Assembly (NCBI RefSeq): GCF_014189455.1
Contig: NZ_CP050296.1
Coordinates: 6,630,001 to 6,694,000 of the forward strand
Direction of reading: 5' to 3'
Source of the DNA: Mesorhizobium huakuii
GTDB taxonomy: Bacteria; Pseudomonadota; Alphaproteobacteria; Rhizobiales; Rhizobiaceae
DNA length: 64,000 nucleotides
The position numbers and the translations under genes were made by a program. Positions 29,599 to 39,299 of this stretch are shown one piece after another. The notes under the pieces were generated by a model. That model ran no database searches and was not told where the DNA came from. It saw only the letters and a list, made by a program, of their open reading frames with translations. Position 1 is the first letter of the stretch. Every line of letters starts with the position of its first letter.

Positions 29599-30465
29599 TC
29601 AGCGCTCCGCGTCGTAATTGGTCATCACGGTGTAGAACACCCATGACAACAACAGGATGATGAGGAAGTAGACCAGCGACATGGCGGCAGCCGGGCCAAG
29701 GTCGAACTGGCCGAGCGCCGTCTTGACGAGGTCGATCGACAGGAATGTCGTCGAGTTGCCCGGACCGCCGCCGGTGACGACGAAGGGTTCGGTGTAGATC
29801 ATGAAACTATCCATGAAGCGCAGCAGCACGGCGATCAAAAGCACGCGCTGCATCTTCGGCAGCTGGATGTAGCGAAACACCGCCCAACGCGAGGCACCGT
29901 CGATCTTGGCCGCCTGGTAGAAGGCATCGGGGATCGAGACCAGCCCGGCGTAGCAGAGCAGCACGACGAGGCTGGTCCAGTGCCAGACGTCCATGACGAT
30001 GATCGTCACCCAGGCATCGAACGGATCCTGCACGTAATTGTAGTCGATGCCGATCGCGTTGAGGTAATAACCCAGCAGGCCGATGTCGTTGCGTCCAAAC
30101 ACCTGCCAGATGGTGCCGACGACGTTCCACGGGATCAGCAGCGGCAGTGACATCAGCACCAGGCAGACCGGCACGCCCCAACCCTTCTTCGGCATGTTGA
30201 GCGCGATGAAGATGCCGAGCGGCACCTCGATCGCCAGGATGATGAAGGAAAAGATCAGGTTGCGGACCATCGCTTCCCAGAAGCGGTTGGACGACAGCAG
30301 TTCCTCGAACCATTCGGTTCCGGCCCAGGTGAAGACATTGTTGCCGAACGTGTCCTGCACCGAATAGTTGACGACCGTCATCAGCGGGATGACGGCAGTG
30401 AAGGCCACCAGCACCAGCACCGGCAGCACGAGGAACCAGGCCTTGTTGTTCCAGGTCTTGTCCAT
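29599..30465 (-). CDS. glpP: Glycerol ABC transporter permease GlpP
   Basis: 288-residue MalF-type permease with six predicted membrane spans, starting with WFLVLPVLVLVAFTAVIPLMTVV. The EAA loop reads SIPDAFYQAAKIDGASRWAVFRYIQLPKM. It follows glpT with no gap and precedes glpQ by one base, so the transporter genes are tightly packed. Confidence 0.94.
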   Translation of the reverse strand: MDKTWNNKAWFLVLPVLVLVAFTAVIPLMTVVNYSVQDTFGNNVFTWAGTEWFEELLSSNRFWEAMVRNLIFSFIILAIEVPLGIFIALNMPKKGWGVPVCLVLMSLPLLIPWNVVGTIWQVFGRNDIGLLGYYLNAIGIDYNYVQDPFDAWVTIIVMDVWHWTSLVVLLCYAGLVSIPDAFYQAAKIDGASRWAVFRYIQLPKMQRVLLIAVLLRFMDSFMIYTEPFVVTGGGPGNSTTFLSIDLVKTALGQFDLGPAAAMSLVYFLIILLLSWVFYTVMTNYDAER

Positions 30466-31533
30466 CTATGCCCCCATCTCGACACGCCAGGAATTGGCAT
30501 AGATGTTGATGCCGGCTGGATCGAACCGCACCTTCGGTTCTGCTGGAACCGTCTCGTCCTCGCCGATGATGGCCGCGATCTCGCGGCCCTCCAGTCTGGC
30601 CCGCACCACCTTGTGGCGGCCGACATCCTCGACCTTGCTGATCGAAACGGCCATTCCGTCGCGGCCGAGCCGCACATATTCGGGACGAATGCCGAGCTCG
30701 ACGGTGCCGCTGCCGGCTTTGGGCGCGCCCGGCAATTCGATCCGCTGCGAGCCGAGCGTCGCCGTCTTGCCGTCGATCGCCACCGGCATGACATTCATGC
30801 CGGGTGAGCCGATAAAATAGCCGACGAAGGTGTGGCGCGGCCGCTCGAACAGTTCCGCCGGCGTGCCGATCTGGACGATGCCGCCGTCATACATGACGAC
30901 GACCTGATCGGCGAAGGTGAGCGCTTCGGTCTGGTCGTGGGTGACATAGACCATGGTGTAGCCGAAGCGGCGATGAAGCTGCTTCAGCTGCGAACGCAGC
31001 ACCCACTTCATATGCGGGTCGATGACGGTCAGCGGCTCGTCGAACAGGATGGCGTTGACATCCGAGCGTACCAGCCCGCGGCCGAGCGATATCTTCTGTT
31101 TCTGGTCGGCGGTCAGGCCCCTCGCCTTCTTCCTGGCCCAGGACGCCAGGTCGATCATCTCCAGCGTCTCGCGCACCTTGCGGTCGACATCGGCCTCCGG
31201 CACGCCGCGGTTGCGCAGCGGGAAGGCCAGATTGTCGTAGACGGTCATGGTGTCGTAGATGACCGGGAACTGGAACACCTGCGCGATGTTGCGTTCCTGC
31301 GTCGACAGGTTGGTGATGTCCCTGCCGTTGAACAGCAACTGGCCGTGCGAGGGATGCAGCAGTCCCGAAATGATGTTGAGCAGCGTGGTCTTGCCGCAGC
31401 CGGACGGACCGAGAAGCGCATAGGCACCGCCATCCTCGAACGTATGATGCACTTCCCGCAGCGCGAAATCGGCATCCTTCTGCGGGTTCGGCAGGTAGGA
31501 ATGCCTGACATGGTTGACGTCGATACGCGCCAT
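30466..31533 (-). CDS. glpT: Glycerol ABC transporter ATP-binding protein GlpT
   Basis: 355-residue MalK-type ATPase. Walker A is LLGPSGCGKTTLLN, the Q-loop is in VFQFPVIYDTM, and Walker B is NAILFDEPLTVID with the switch His in VYVTHDQTEAL. The signature loop is degenerate (ADQKQKISLGRGL instead of LSGGQ), a feature of this subfamily. The C-terminal TOBE domain begins near residue 240. Forms a heterodimer with GlpS. Confidence 0.93.
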   Translation of the reverse strand: MARIDVNHVRHSYLPNPQKDADFALREVHHTFEDGGAYALLGPSGCGKTTLLNIISGLLHPSHGQLLFNGRDITNLSTQERNIAQVFQFPVIYDTMTVYDNLAFPLRNRGVPEADVDRKVRETLEMIDLASWARKKARGLTADQKQKISLGRGLVRSDVNAILFDEPLTVIDPHMKWVLRSQLKQLHRRFGYTMVYVTHDQTEALTFADQVVVMYDGGIVQIGTPAELFERPRHTFVGYFIGSPGMNVMPVAIDGKTATLGSQRIELPGAPKAGSGTVELGIRPEYVRLGRDGMAVSISKVEDVGRHKVVRARLEGREIAAIIGEDETVPAEPKVRFDPAGINIYANSWRVEMGA

Positions 31534-31543
31534 ATCGCCCTCC

Positions 31544-32623
31544 TCAAGCCGCCAGCTTCGGCGCGGTCACGGCGCGGCCGTGCTCGTCGAAGACCATGAT
31601 GTGACGCGGATCGATGAACACCTCGACCACTTCGTCGGTTTCGAAATCGCGGATGCCGTGGGTCAGCATGACCCAGCGCACATCGGCGAAGTCGAGATGG
31701 ATGAAGCTTTCCGATCCGGTGATCTCGGTGATGGTCACCTTGGCCCGCACCGGCACAGCCAAGGCGTTGGGCCGGTCGAGCGACAGATGATGCGGCTGGA
31801 AGCCGATCGTGTAGTTGCCGTCGGCAATGCCGACGAGTTCGGGCGGCACCGGCAGCTTCACCCCGCCTTCGAGCAGGAAGTCGGCGCCCTTCTTGGCCAG
31901 CACGATGGTATTGAGCGGCGGATCGGCGAAGGTCCTGGCCGTCACCAGATCGACCGGCTTGCGGAACACATCGATGGTCGGCCCGAACTGGGTGATACGG
32001 CCTTCCGACAGCGTTGCCGTGTTGCCGCCGAGCAGCAGCGCCTCATGCGGCTCGGTGGTGGCATAGACGAAGATGGTGCCAGCGGCGGCAAAGATCCTCG
32101 GCAGTTCGGCCCGCAATTCCTCGCGCAATTTATAGTCGAGATTGGCCAGCGGCTCGTCGAGCAGCACCAGACTGGCATTCTTGACGATCGCGCGCGCCAG
32201 CGCGGTGCGCTGCTGCTGGCCGCCCGACAGGCTGAGCGGCGTGCGGTCGAGATAGGGTGTCAGCTTGAGCAGTGCCGCGGCTTCACGCACCTGACTGTCG
32301 ATCTTGGCCTGCTCGACGCCGGCGACCCTGAGCGGCGAAGCGATGTTCTCATAGACGGTCATCGCCGGATAGTTGATGAACTGCTGGTAGACCATGGCGA
32401 TCTTGCGCTTTTGCACCGGCGTGCCGGTAACGTTCTGGCCGTCGAACCAGACCGAGCCGGAGGTCGGCACATCGAGGCCGGCCATCAGCCGCATCAGGCT
32501 GGTCTTGCCAGAAAGCGTCGGCCCAAGCAGAACGTTGAGCGAGCCATGCTGAAGCGTCAGCGACACGTCGCGAATGTGCGCGACCGCACCGACCGTCTTG
32601 GTGACGTTCCTCAGTTCCAGCAT
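31544..32623 (-). CDS. glpS: Glycerol ABC transporter ATP-binding protein GlpS
   Basis: 359-residue MalK-type ATPase. Walker A LLGPTLSGKTSLMRLM, signature LSGGQQQRTALARAI, Walker B SLVLLDEPLANLD. The switch position reads VYATTEPHEAL, with Thr in place of the usual His, so one of the two composite ATP sites of the GlpS/GlpT pair (GlpT lacks LSGGQ, GlpS lacks the His) may be inactive. C-terminal TOBE-like domain. First of the transporter genes after glpD. Confidence 0.93.
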   Translation of the reverse strand: MLELRNVTKTVGAVAHIRDVSLTLQHGSLNVLLGPTLSGKTSLMRLMAGLDVPTSGSVWFDGQNVTGTPVQKRKIAMVYQQFINYPAMTVYENIASPLRVAGVEQAKIDSQVREAAALLKLTPYLDRTPLSLSGGQQQRTALARAIVKNASLVLLDEPLANLDYKLREELRAELPRIFAAAGTIFVYATTEPHEALLLGGNTATLSEGRITQFGPTIDVFRKPVDLVTARTFADPPLNTIVLAKKGADFLLEGGVKLPVPPELVGIADGNYTIGFQPHHLSLDRPNALAVPVRAKVTITEITGSESFIHLDFADVRWVMLTHGIRDFETDEVVEVFIDPRHIMVFDEHGRAVTAPKLAA

Positions 32624-32665
32624 GACGCCTCCTCCCAGGCTTTCCGCATCAGCTCAAGACCCTCT

Positions 32666-34192
32666 TCATTCGGCGGCCGCGACATGCCGCCGGCTTATGC
32701 CGTGCATGAATTCATCAAGTGCCGAGACCTGCTCGCGGCTGAGATGCAGGCCGCGCTTGGTGCGGCGCCACAGCACATCCTCTGATGTGACAGCCCATTC
32801 ATTTTCAACGAGATAGCGCACTTCGGCCTCGTAGAGATCGCCACCGAAATTGCGGCCGAGCTCGGCATTCGACTTGGCAAGGCCAAGCAGGACCTGGGCG
32901 CGCGTCCCGTAAAGCCGGGTCAGCCGGCGGGCGAGGCGCGCATCGAGGAACGGATAGGCCGTCTTTAGCTTCGCCACCTGCGCGTCGAAACCGGTGGCCG
33001 GGAAATCGCCACCCGGCAGCGGCGCATCCGATGTCCACGGCTTGCCGCGCTTGCCGAGAAAGCCTTCAATCTTCTCCAGCATCGATTCCGACAGCCGGCG
33101 ATAGGTGGTGATCTTGCCGCCGAAGGCATTGACGATCGGGGCAGCACCCTCGCCGCCATCGGCCTTCAGCACGTAGTCGCGCGTCGCTTCCTGCGCCTTG
33201 GAGGCGCCGTCGTCATAAAGCGGCCGCACCGCCGAATAGGTCCAGACAATGTCGGAACGCTTGACGGCTACCGCGAAATACTCGCTGGCCGCGGCGCAGA
33301 GATAGTCGATTTCGGTGTCGCTGATCTTCACATCGTGCGGATCGCCGGGGTAATCCTGGTCGGTGGTGCCGATCAGCGTGAACTCGTCCTCATAGGGAAT
33401 GGCGAAAATGATGCGGCCATCCTTGTTCTGGAAGAAATAGGCGCGCGGATCGTCGAACTTCTTGGCGATGACGATATGGCTACCCTGCACCAGGCGGACA
33501 TTGTGCACATCGTTGAGGCCAACGACGCCGGAAAGCACGTGATCGACCCACGGCCCGGCCGCATTGACCAGCAGCCGCGCCTTGACCTCTTCGGTCTCGC
33601 CGCTCCGCAGGTTCTCGATCTTGATTGTCCAGAGGCCGTTTTCGCGGCGTGCGCCGATCACCTTCGTGCGGGTGCGGATCGTTGCACCCCGGTCGGCGGC
33701 ATCGCGTGCGTTGAGCGCCACCAGCCGCGCATCGTTGACCCAGCCGTCGGAATATTCGAACGCCTTTTTGAACAATGGCTTCAAAGGCTTGCCGGCGGGA
33801 TCGCTTGCCATGTCGAGCGTCCTGGTCGCCGGCAGCAATTTGCGCCCGCCAATGTGGTCGTACAGGAACAGGCCGAGCCGGATCAGCCAGGCCGGGCGCA
33901 GGCCCCTGGCATAGGGCAGCACGAAGCGCATCGGCCAGATGATGTGCGGCGCGTTCTTCCACAGAACCTCGCGCTCCATCAGCGCCTCGCGCACCAGGCG
34001 GAACTCGTAGAATTCGAGATAGCGCAGGCCGCCATGGATGAGCTTGGTCGAACCGGAGGAGGTTCCGCTGGCGAGGTCGTTCATCTCAGCGAGAAAAACC
34101 GAAAACCCGCGCCCGACGGCATCGCGGGCGATGCCGCAACCGTTGATACCGCCACCTATGACGAAAATGTCCCGGACTGAAGACGTGTCCAC
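32666..34192 (-). CDS. glpD: Glycerol-3-phosphate dehydrogenase (aerobic)
   Basis: 508-residue FAD enzyme at the inner membrane that oxidises glycerol-3-phosphate to dihydroxyacetone phosphate and passes electrons to quinone. The FAD Rossmann motif is FVIGGGINGCGIARDAVGRG near the start, followed by SSGSTKLIHGGLRYLE. The C-terminal accessory domain ends with EVRYLVENEWAVTSEDVLWRRTKRGL. The next upstream gene is glpR, with a candidate operator in the gap. Confidence 0.97.
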   Translation of the reverse strand: MDTSSVRDIFVIGGGINGCGIARDAVGRGFSVFLAEMNDLASGTSSGSTKLIHGGLRYLEFYEFRLVREALMEREVLWKNAPHIIWPMRFVLPYARGLRPAWLIRLGLFLYDHIGGRKLLPATRTLDMASDPAGKPLKPLFKKAFEYSDGWVNDARLVALNARDAADRGATIRTRTKVIGARRENGLWTIKIENLRSGETEEVKARLLVNAAGPWVDHVLSGVVGLNDVHNVRLVQGSHIVIAKKFDDPRAYFFQNKDGRIIFAIPYEDEFTLIGTTDQDYPGDPHDVKISDTEIDYLCAAASEYFAVAVKRSDIVWTYSAVRPLYDDGASKAQEATRDYVLKADGGEGAAPIVNAFGGKITTYRRLSESMLEKIEGFLGKRGKPWTSDAPLPGGDFPATGFDAQVAKLKTAYPFLDARLARRLTRLYGTRAQVLLGLAKSNAELGRNFGGDLYEAEVRYLVENEWAVTSEDVLWRRTKRGLHLSREQVSALDEFMHGISRRHVAAAE

Positions 34193-34253
34193 TTAACTCC
34201 TCCACGATTTCGCATTGCACCATTTTTGGTCTTTTGCGAAACCGTGGCGGAAT

Positions 34254-34287
34254 TATTTCGAACTCATAACGAATGTCAAACGAAATA
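34254..34287. promoter_or_regulatory. Candidate GlpR operator upstream of glpD
   Basis: TATTTCG (34254-34260) and CGAAATA (34281-34287) form a perfect 7-bp inverted repeat within the 127-base gap between glpR and glpD. The right arm also contains AAACGAAA, shared with the site upstream of glpR. TTCG/CGAA half-sites fit the E. coli GlpR pattern. Confidence 0.6.
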
Positions 34288-34319
34288 TCACGAGCCCGTG
34301 AGATGATCGTAAAAGCGCC

Positions 34320-35087
34320 CTACCCAAGCGACGTCTCGATCAGCTGAACCTCTGCCTCCTGGCAGATCTTGCGTACCGACGGAATATCGCAGCGGTCGGT
34401 GATGAAGGTATTGACCTGCGACAGATGGCCGATGCGCACCGGCGCCGTGCGCTCGAACTTGGTCTGGTCGGAGACCAGAATCACATGCCTGGCATTGGCG
34501 ATGATCGCCTGCGCCACCTTCACCTCGCGAAAATCGAAGTCGAGCAAGGCGCCGTCATGATCGATGGCCGAGGCGCCGATAACGGCGTAGTCGACCTTGA
34601 ACTGCCTGATGAAGTCGACCGCCGCTTCACCGACGACGCCGCCATCCGAACCGCGAACCACTCCGCCGGCGATCACCACCTCTATCGAAGGATAAATGCG
34701 CATCCTGTTGGCAACATTGATATTATTGGTGATCACCATCAGGCCGTTATGGTCGAGCAACGCCTTGCTGACCGCTTCCGTCGTGGTGCCGATGTTGATG
34801 AATAGCGAGGCGTTGTCGGGGATCAACCTGGCCGCCGCGCGGCCAATCGCTTCCTTCTCGTCCGCGGCGATCTTGCGCCTGGCCTCATACTCCATGTTCT
34901 CGATACCGGACGGGAACAATGCACCGCCATGGATGCGCGAAAGCAACCGCTGGTCGCAGAGATCGTTGAGGTCCTTGCGAATGGTCTGCGGCGTCACGTT
35001 GAAATGCGTGGCGAGGTCGTCGACCAGCACGCGGCCATGATCCTTGGCCATCTGGATGATCTCGGCATGGCGTGGCGACAGATACAT
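34320..35087 (-). CDS. glpR: DeoR-family transcriptional regulator GlpR
   Basis: 255 residues. N-terminal winged helix-turn-helix (LVDDLATHFNVTPQTIRKDLNDLCDQRLLSRIHGGA, about 19-54), then the DeoRC sensor domain (ADEKEAIGRAAARLIPDNASLFINIGTTTEAV). Probably represses the glp genes until glycerol-3-phosphate accumulates. ATG 35087 is preceded by GGGAGG; the open frame upstream has no family character. Transcribed toward glpD, with inverted repeats both before itself and before glpD, consistent with autoregulation. Confidence 0.93.
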   Translation of the reverse strand: MYLSPRHAEIIQMAKDHGRVLVDDLATHFNVTPQTIRKDLNDLCDQRLLSRIHGGALFPSGIENMEYEARRKIAADEKEAIGRAAARLIPDNASLFINIGTTTEAVSKALLDHNGLMVITNNINVANRMRIYPSIEVVIAGGVVRGSDGGVVGEAAVDFIRQFKVDYAVIGASAIDHDGALLDFDFREVKVAQAIIANARHVILVSDQTKFERTAPVRIGHLSQVNTFITDRCDIPSVRKICQEAEVQLIETSLG

Positions 35088-35101
35088 GGGCGGCCTCCCG
35101 T

Positions 35102-35134
35102 TTTCGTTTTTCTTGTCTATAGCCGAAAACGAAA
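35102..35134. promoter_or_regulatory. Candidate GlpR operator upstream of glpR
   Basis: TTTCGTTTT (35102-35110) and AAAACGAAA (35126-35134) are a perfect 9-bp inverted repeat with a 15-base spacer, 15 bases before the glpR start codon. A regulator bound here would block glpR expression. Confidence 0.62.
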
Positions 35135-35212
35135 GCAATGAAAAGGCATAAGCCGGCTAACGAAATCGCCTGATTGCAAAGGCAAACTCTTGCGCTATCC
35201 GATATTGGCCTG

Positions 35213-36624
35213 TCAGACCGTGCCGCGTGCGATTTCGGTGATGACGGCAAAGCTGCATCGACATCGCTTGCGGTCGCTTCGAACTGGCCGACCTGGAAGC
35301 GGATCGCCACCTGCCCATCGACCCTCGTCTGCGTCAGGTAGATGCGGCCATCGTCGTTGATCGCATTGACCAGTCGCAGATTGTGCGCGTCCGCATCGGC
35401 GCTTGAGGCCGCCCTGTGCCGGAACGAAAACAGCGACAGCATCGGTTCGCTGACGATCTCGAAATCGGTCTCCCCGGCCAGCCGCGCGGCAAGGCGCTCG
35501 CTCCACGCCACATGGTTGCGGATCATCGCCCGCAGGTTTTCCAGCCCATGAGCCCGCAACAGGAACCACAGCTTTAGGGCGCGAAAACGCCGGCCGAGCG
35601 GCACTGACCATTCCGAATAGTTGATGATGCCGTCATGACCGTGGGTTTTCAGATAGTCCGGCTTGATGGCCAGCGTCCGGACATGGCTTTCGGGATCGCG
35701 CAGGAACTGGATCGAGCAGTCGAACTGTGCGCCAAGCCATTTGTGCGGATTGAAGACGATCGAATCGGCACCTTCGACACCGGTCCAGAAATGCCGGTAC
35801 TCCGGGCAGATCATTGCCGATCCGGCCCAGGCCGCATCGACATGAAGGTAGAGGCCGTACCGCCTGGCGACCGCGGCGACCGCCGCGATGTCATCCGTGC
35901 CGCCCGTGCTGGTGCCGCCGACGCAAGCGATGATGCCCGCCGGCAGCAGGCCGGCTTGCCGGTCGGCCACGATGGCTGCTTCCAGGGCAGCGGTGTTCAT
36001 CGCGCGAAAGCGGCCGGAGACCGGAATGCGCACGAGATTATCCTCGCCGATGCCCGACACCCAGATCGCCCGGTCGATGGACGTGTGCACCTGATCCGAG
36101 GAATAGATGCGCAACTGCCCCTGCCCGGCCAGCCCCTTTTTGTTGCCTTGCCAGTCCAGCGCCCGCTCGCGCATGGTCAAGACGGCATTGAGAGTCGCCG
36201 ATGATGCCGAATCCTGGATCACGCCGGAAAACCCGTCAGGCAGGCCGAGCGCCTGCCGCATCCAGTCGACGGTGCGCGTTTCGAGTTCGGTTGCCGCCGG
36301 CGACGTCTGCCAAAGCATGCATTGCGCGGCCATTGCAGAGACGAGGTACTCAGCTACCACCGAAACCGGCGCCGCGTTGGCCGGGAAATAGGCAAAGAAG
36401 CGTGGATGTTGCCAATGCGTCATCCCCGGCACGATCTTCTCTTCGAAGTCGGCGAAGATCCTGTCCATCGGTTCGGCGTCTTCGGGCGGCGACGCTTCTA
36501 TGCTCCTGAAAATGTCGCCGGGCTCAACGAGCGGCCGCACCGGCCGTTCGCGCAAATTGTCGCGATAGTCGGCGCCCCAGTCGGCGGCACGCTGCGACCA
36601 CTGCCGGAACTCGTTGTTGTCCAT
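35213..36624 (-). CDS. PLP-dependent aromatic-L-amino-acid-type decarboxylase, frameshifted at the 3' end
   Basis: About 470 residues of group II decarboxylase. TSPAATELETRTVDWM is the usual entry motif. The PLP region has DSASSATLNAVLTMRERA, VHTSIDRA, HVDAAWAGSAM and the Schiff-base lysine in SIVFNPHKWLGAQFD. The likely substrate is an aromatic amino acid, but residues alone do not fix it. Near 35247-35252 the frame breaks: one added base gives the expected ending DAAFAVITEIARGTV at 35213, whereas the uncorrected frame runs on through glpR. Start ATG 36624 follows GGGAGGACAGG. Confidence 0.85.
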
Positions 36625-36733
36625 CCTGTCCTCCCGACACGATCGCAATGCCGGCACGCTTCGCCCGGCTCTCAAATCCATCAGTAATTAACATGTGAAA
36701 TATATGCAAGGCCCGGTGATTGCCGCCCGCGCC

Positions 36734-37465
36734 CTACCCCGGGAAATCCGGCAGGCTGGCAAAAGCCGACTTCAGCGCATTCGACCAGCCATCGGAGATC
36801 GTGCGGTAGTACTGGTCGTCCTGGCCGATCCGCTTCTTCAGGCCGACCTTGAAAGAGTCCTTTTCCATGAACAGCAGGTCGAGCGGCAAGCCGACCGACA
36901 GGTTCGATTTCAGCGTCGAATCGAACGACACCAGAAGCAGCTTCACCGTCTCGGCGAGGCTCATCGTGCGCTCATAGGCGCGGATGATGATCGGCTTGCC
37001 GTATTTGGTCTCGCCGATCTGGAAGAACGGCGTGTCGTCGGTCGATCTGATGAAATTGCCCTCGGGATAGATCATGAACAGCCGCGGCGGACTGCCCTTG
37101 ATCTGCCCACCCAGGATGAAGGAGGCGTTGAAATAGGAATCGGCCTTCTCGCCGACGGGGGATGCCTGTGCGATCACCTCTTTGACCGTGTCGCCGACCA
37201 GCCGCACCGTCTGGTACATGGATGGCGTTTCGAGCAGCTTCTCGTGGCGGTCGGTCACCGCCTTGGTGCGTTCGTCGAGCAGGCTGACCACGGCCTGCGT
37301 CGTCGCCAGATTGCCGGCCGACATCAAGACGATAACGCGCTCACCCGGCTGTTCCCAGACATGCATCTTCTTGAAGGTCGATATCGAATCCATGCCGGCA
37401 TTGGTGCGCGTGTCCGACATGAACACGAGCCCGCGATCGATCTTCAAGCCGACGCAATAGGTCAT
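36734..37465 (-). CDS. Anbu, proteasome-type peptidase
   Basis: 243-residue member of the Anbu (ancestral beta-subunit) family of Ntn hydrolases related to HslV and proteasome beta subunits. The protein begins MTYCVGLKIDRGLVFMSDTRTNAG, so removal of Met exposes the conserved catalytic Thr. The mid-chain GERVIVLMSAGNLATTQAV and the C-terminal LGLPLDLL-type region (VGLPLDLLFMEKDSF) match the family. Located beside transglutaminase, alpha-E and ATP-grasp genes on the same strand, the standard Anbu neighbourhood. The physiological substrate is unknown. Confidence 0.9.
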   Translation of the reverse strand: MTYCVGLKIDRGLVFMSDTRTNAGMDSISTFKKMHVWEQPGERVIVLMSAGNLATTQAVVSLLDERTKAVTDRHEKLLETPSMYQTVRLVGDTVKEVIAQASPVGEKADSYFNASFILGGQIKGSPPRLFMIYPEGNFIRSTDDTPFFQIGETKYGKPIIIRAYERTMSLAETVKLLLVSFDSTLKSNLSVGLPLDLLFMEKDSFKVGLKKRIGQDDQYYRTISDGWSNALKSAFASLPDFPG

Positions 37466-37496
37466 GGAATCTCTTCTGGCACTAATCCTTGCGGGA

Positions 37497-38288
37497 TTAC
37501 TGCTCTACCGTGACGGTGACCGCAAGCCGTTCTTCCGCCTGTCCCAGTCGAATTCCCGACACCGGAGAGGCGTCGCGGTAGTCGCGGCCGGTGGCCACCT
37601 TCACATAGCGTTCGTCGGGAGAAATACCGTTGGCGGGATCAAAGGCAACCCAGCCGAGGCCCGGAACATGCGCTTCAGCCCAGGCATGGCTTGCCGCCTG
37701 CTCGACGGCATCCATCATCAGATAGCCGCTGATGTAGCGCGACGGAAATCCCATGGCGCGCGCAGCGGCGGCAAAGATATGGCTATGGTCCTGGCAGACC
37801 CCGGTTTTCAACGCCAGAGCCTCTTCGGCCGGTGTCGTCGCATTGGTGGTGCCCGGCGTATAGGCGACACGCTCGCCGATCATGGCCATCAGCCGGTGCA
37901 GCCTTTCGATATCGGTGCCCGTACCGACCGCCTCGGCAAGATCACGGATGCCGCTGCCTATGGTGGTCAGCTGTGTCTCCTGCGCGAACAACCACAGTGG
38001 CGCGAAGCCCTGATGTGGCCCGCAAACGCCTGTTGTGTCGCGCGTCACCACTTCGCCCGATGCCTCGACTGTGATGAAGTCGTGGTCACCCTCGACGCTC
38101 AGCAGTCTTGTGTCGTTGCCGTAGTGATCGGTAAACCGCACTTCTTCGCGCGCGCCTTCGACCTTCAGCGCCCAGGACAGCACCGTCTGTGTCTGCCCGC
38201 TCACTGGCAGCAGCCGTAGCCGCTGCAGCAGATATTGAACCGGTGCGTCGTAGCGATATTCGGTCCGGTGCGTGATCTTGAGTCGCAT
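37497..38288 (-). CDS. Transglutaminase-like cysteine protease of the Anbu locus
   Basis: 263 residues. The N-terminal bacterial transglutaminase-like domain opens MRLKITHRTEYRYDAPV. The catalytic triad is visible as Cys in LKTGVCQDHSHIF, His in ASHAWAEAHVPG and Asp in GWVAFDPANG. Paired with alpha-E and ATP-grasp proteins it is predicted to act on a peptide or amide bond made by the ATP-grasp partner. It lies 7 bases after the alpha-E gene and 31 bases before anbu. Confidence 0.9.
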   Translation of the reverse strand: MRLKITHRTEYRYDAPVQYLLQRLRLLPVSGQTQTVLSWALKVEGAREEVRFTDHYGNDTRLLSVEGDHDFITVEASGEVVTRDTTGVCGPHQGFAPLWLFAQETQLTTIGSGIRDLAEAVGTGTDIERLHRLMAMIGERVAYTPGTTNATTPAEEALALKTGVCQDHSHIFAAAARAMGFPSRYISGYLMMDAVEQAASHAWAEAHVPGLGWVAFDPANGISPDERYVKVATGRDYRDASPVSGIRLGQAEERLAVTVTVEQ

Positions 38289-38295
38289 GGAGCCC

Positions 38296-39236
38296 TCAAT
38301 AAAACTTGTAGTCCTGCGCGATCTCGTCGCCGAGCCTGGTGTTGTCGCGAATGAAGCCGGCGAGGAACTCGTGCAGACCCGCGTCGAATATATCCTTGAT
38401 TGACCCGGCCCTCAGCATGGCTTGCGTTTTTTCCGCCGTCGCGTGGCAGGCATGACGTTCGCCGTAATCGTCGCTGAGGAATTTCAGGTGCTCGGACAGG
38501 AAGCGATAGCAGAAGGTCAGCGAACGCGGCATGCGCACATTGAGGATCAGGTAGTCGGCGATATTGGTGGGTTTGTAATCGGCATCATAGACCCAACGAT
38601 AGGAGCGATGCGCCGAAACCGAGCGCAGGATCGATTCCCACTGATAGTTGTCGAGGGTCGAGCCGACCCAGGAGATCGACGGCAACAGCACGTAATATTT
38701 CACGTCGAGGATGCGCGCCGTGTTGTCGGCGCGCTCGACATAGGTGCCGAGCTGCGAAAAGTCGAAGATCTCGTTGCGCAGCATGGTGCCGTAGAACGAG
38801 CCGCGGATCAGCGCCGTTTCGCGCTTGATCGCATCGAGCACGCTTGGCAGGTCGCGCTCGTCGATCGGCCTCGCCAGCATCCGCTTCAGCGACATCCAGG
38901 CTTCGTTGATGCTTTCCCAGGTCTCGCGCGTCAGCGCGGTGCGCACCATGCGGGCATTGTTGCGAGCCGTCTCGATCGACGACATCGTGCTCGACGGGTT
39001 CGAGGTGTCGCGCAAAGGAAATCGGCGACGTCGGCCGCCGTATAGTCCGAATACTTCTGCTTGAAGGCGACGTCGGAGCCGGCGCTGAGCAGCACCGAAT
39101 TCCACTCTTCCGATGCACTCTGGGTGCGGGTCAGCGCCATACGCAGCCCCGCATCAACAAGACGCGCCATGTTTTCAGCCCGCTCAATATAGCGGTTCAT
39201 CCAGTAAAGCCCGTTGGCGGTGCGACCTAAAAGCAT
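38296..39236 (-). CDS. Alpha-E domain protein (DUF403), frameshifted
   Basis: Helical alpha-E protein (about 313 residues if repaired), always found next to circularly permuted ATP-grasp proteins. The first part, from ATG 39236, reads MLLGRTANGLYWMNRYIERAENMARLVD, the family signature. At about 39008-39014 the frame shifts and the rest (DTSNPSSTMSSIETARNNARMVR to the stop at 38296) continues in another frame, so one base appears to be missing. No residues outside the break look degraded. Function unknown. Confidence 0.88.
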
Positions 39237-39255
39237 ATTAGCTTGCTCCGATGTC

Positions 39256-39294
39256 GAGCGAATAGCGAATAGCGAATAGCGAGTAGGGGAAAGA
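39256..39294. repeat. Heptamer array, left arm of the cassette
   Basis: Four tandem seven-base units, GCGAATA x3 then GCGAGTA, followed by GGGGAAAG. The same array occurs in inverted orientation at 39671-39714. It lies between the alpha-E start codon and the stop codon of the four-helix-bundle gene. Confidence 0.8.
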
Positions 39295-39299
39295 ATTTT

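Noticed and set aside
34885..35212. Extension of the decarboxylase into glpR
   Set aside because: It arises from the one-base break near 35250; the true end is at 35213 and glpR is a clear gene in another frame.
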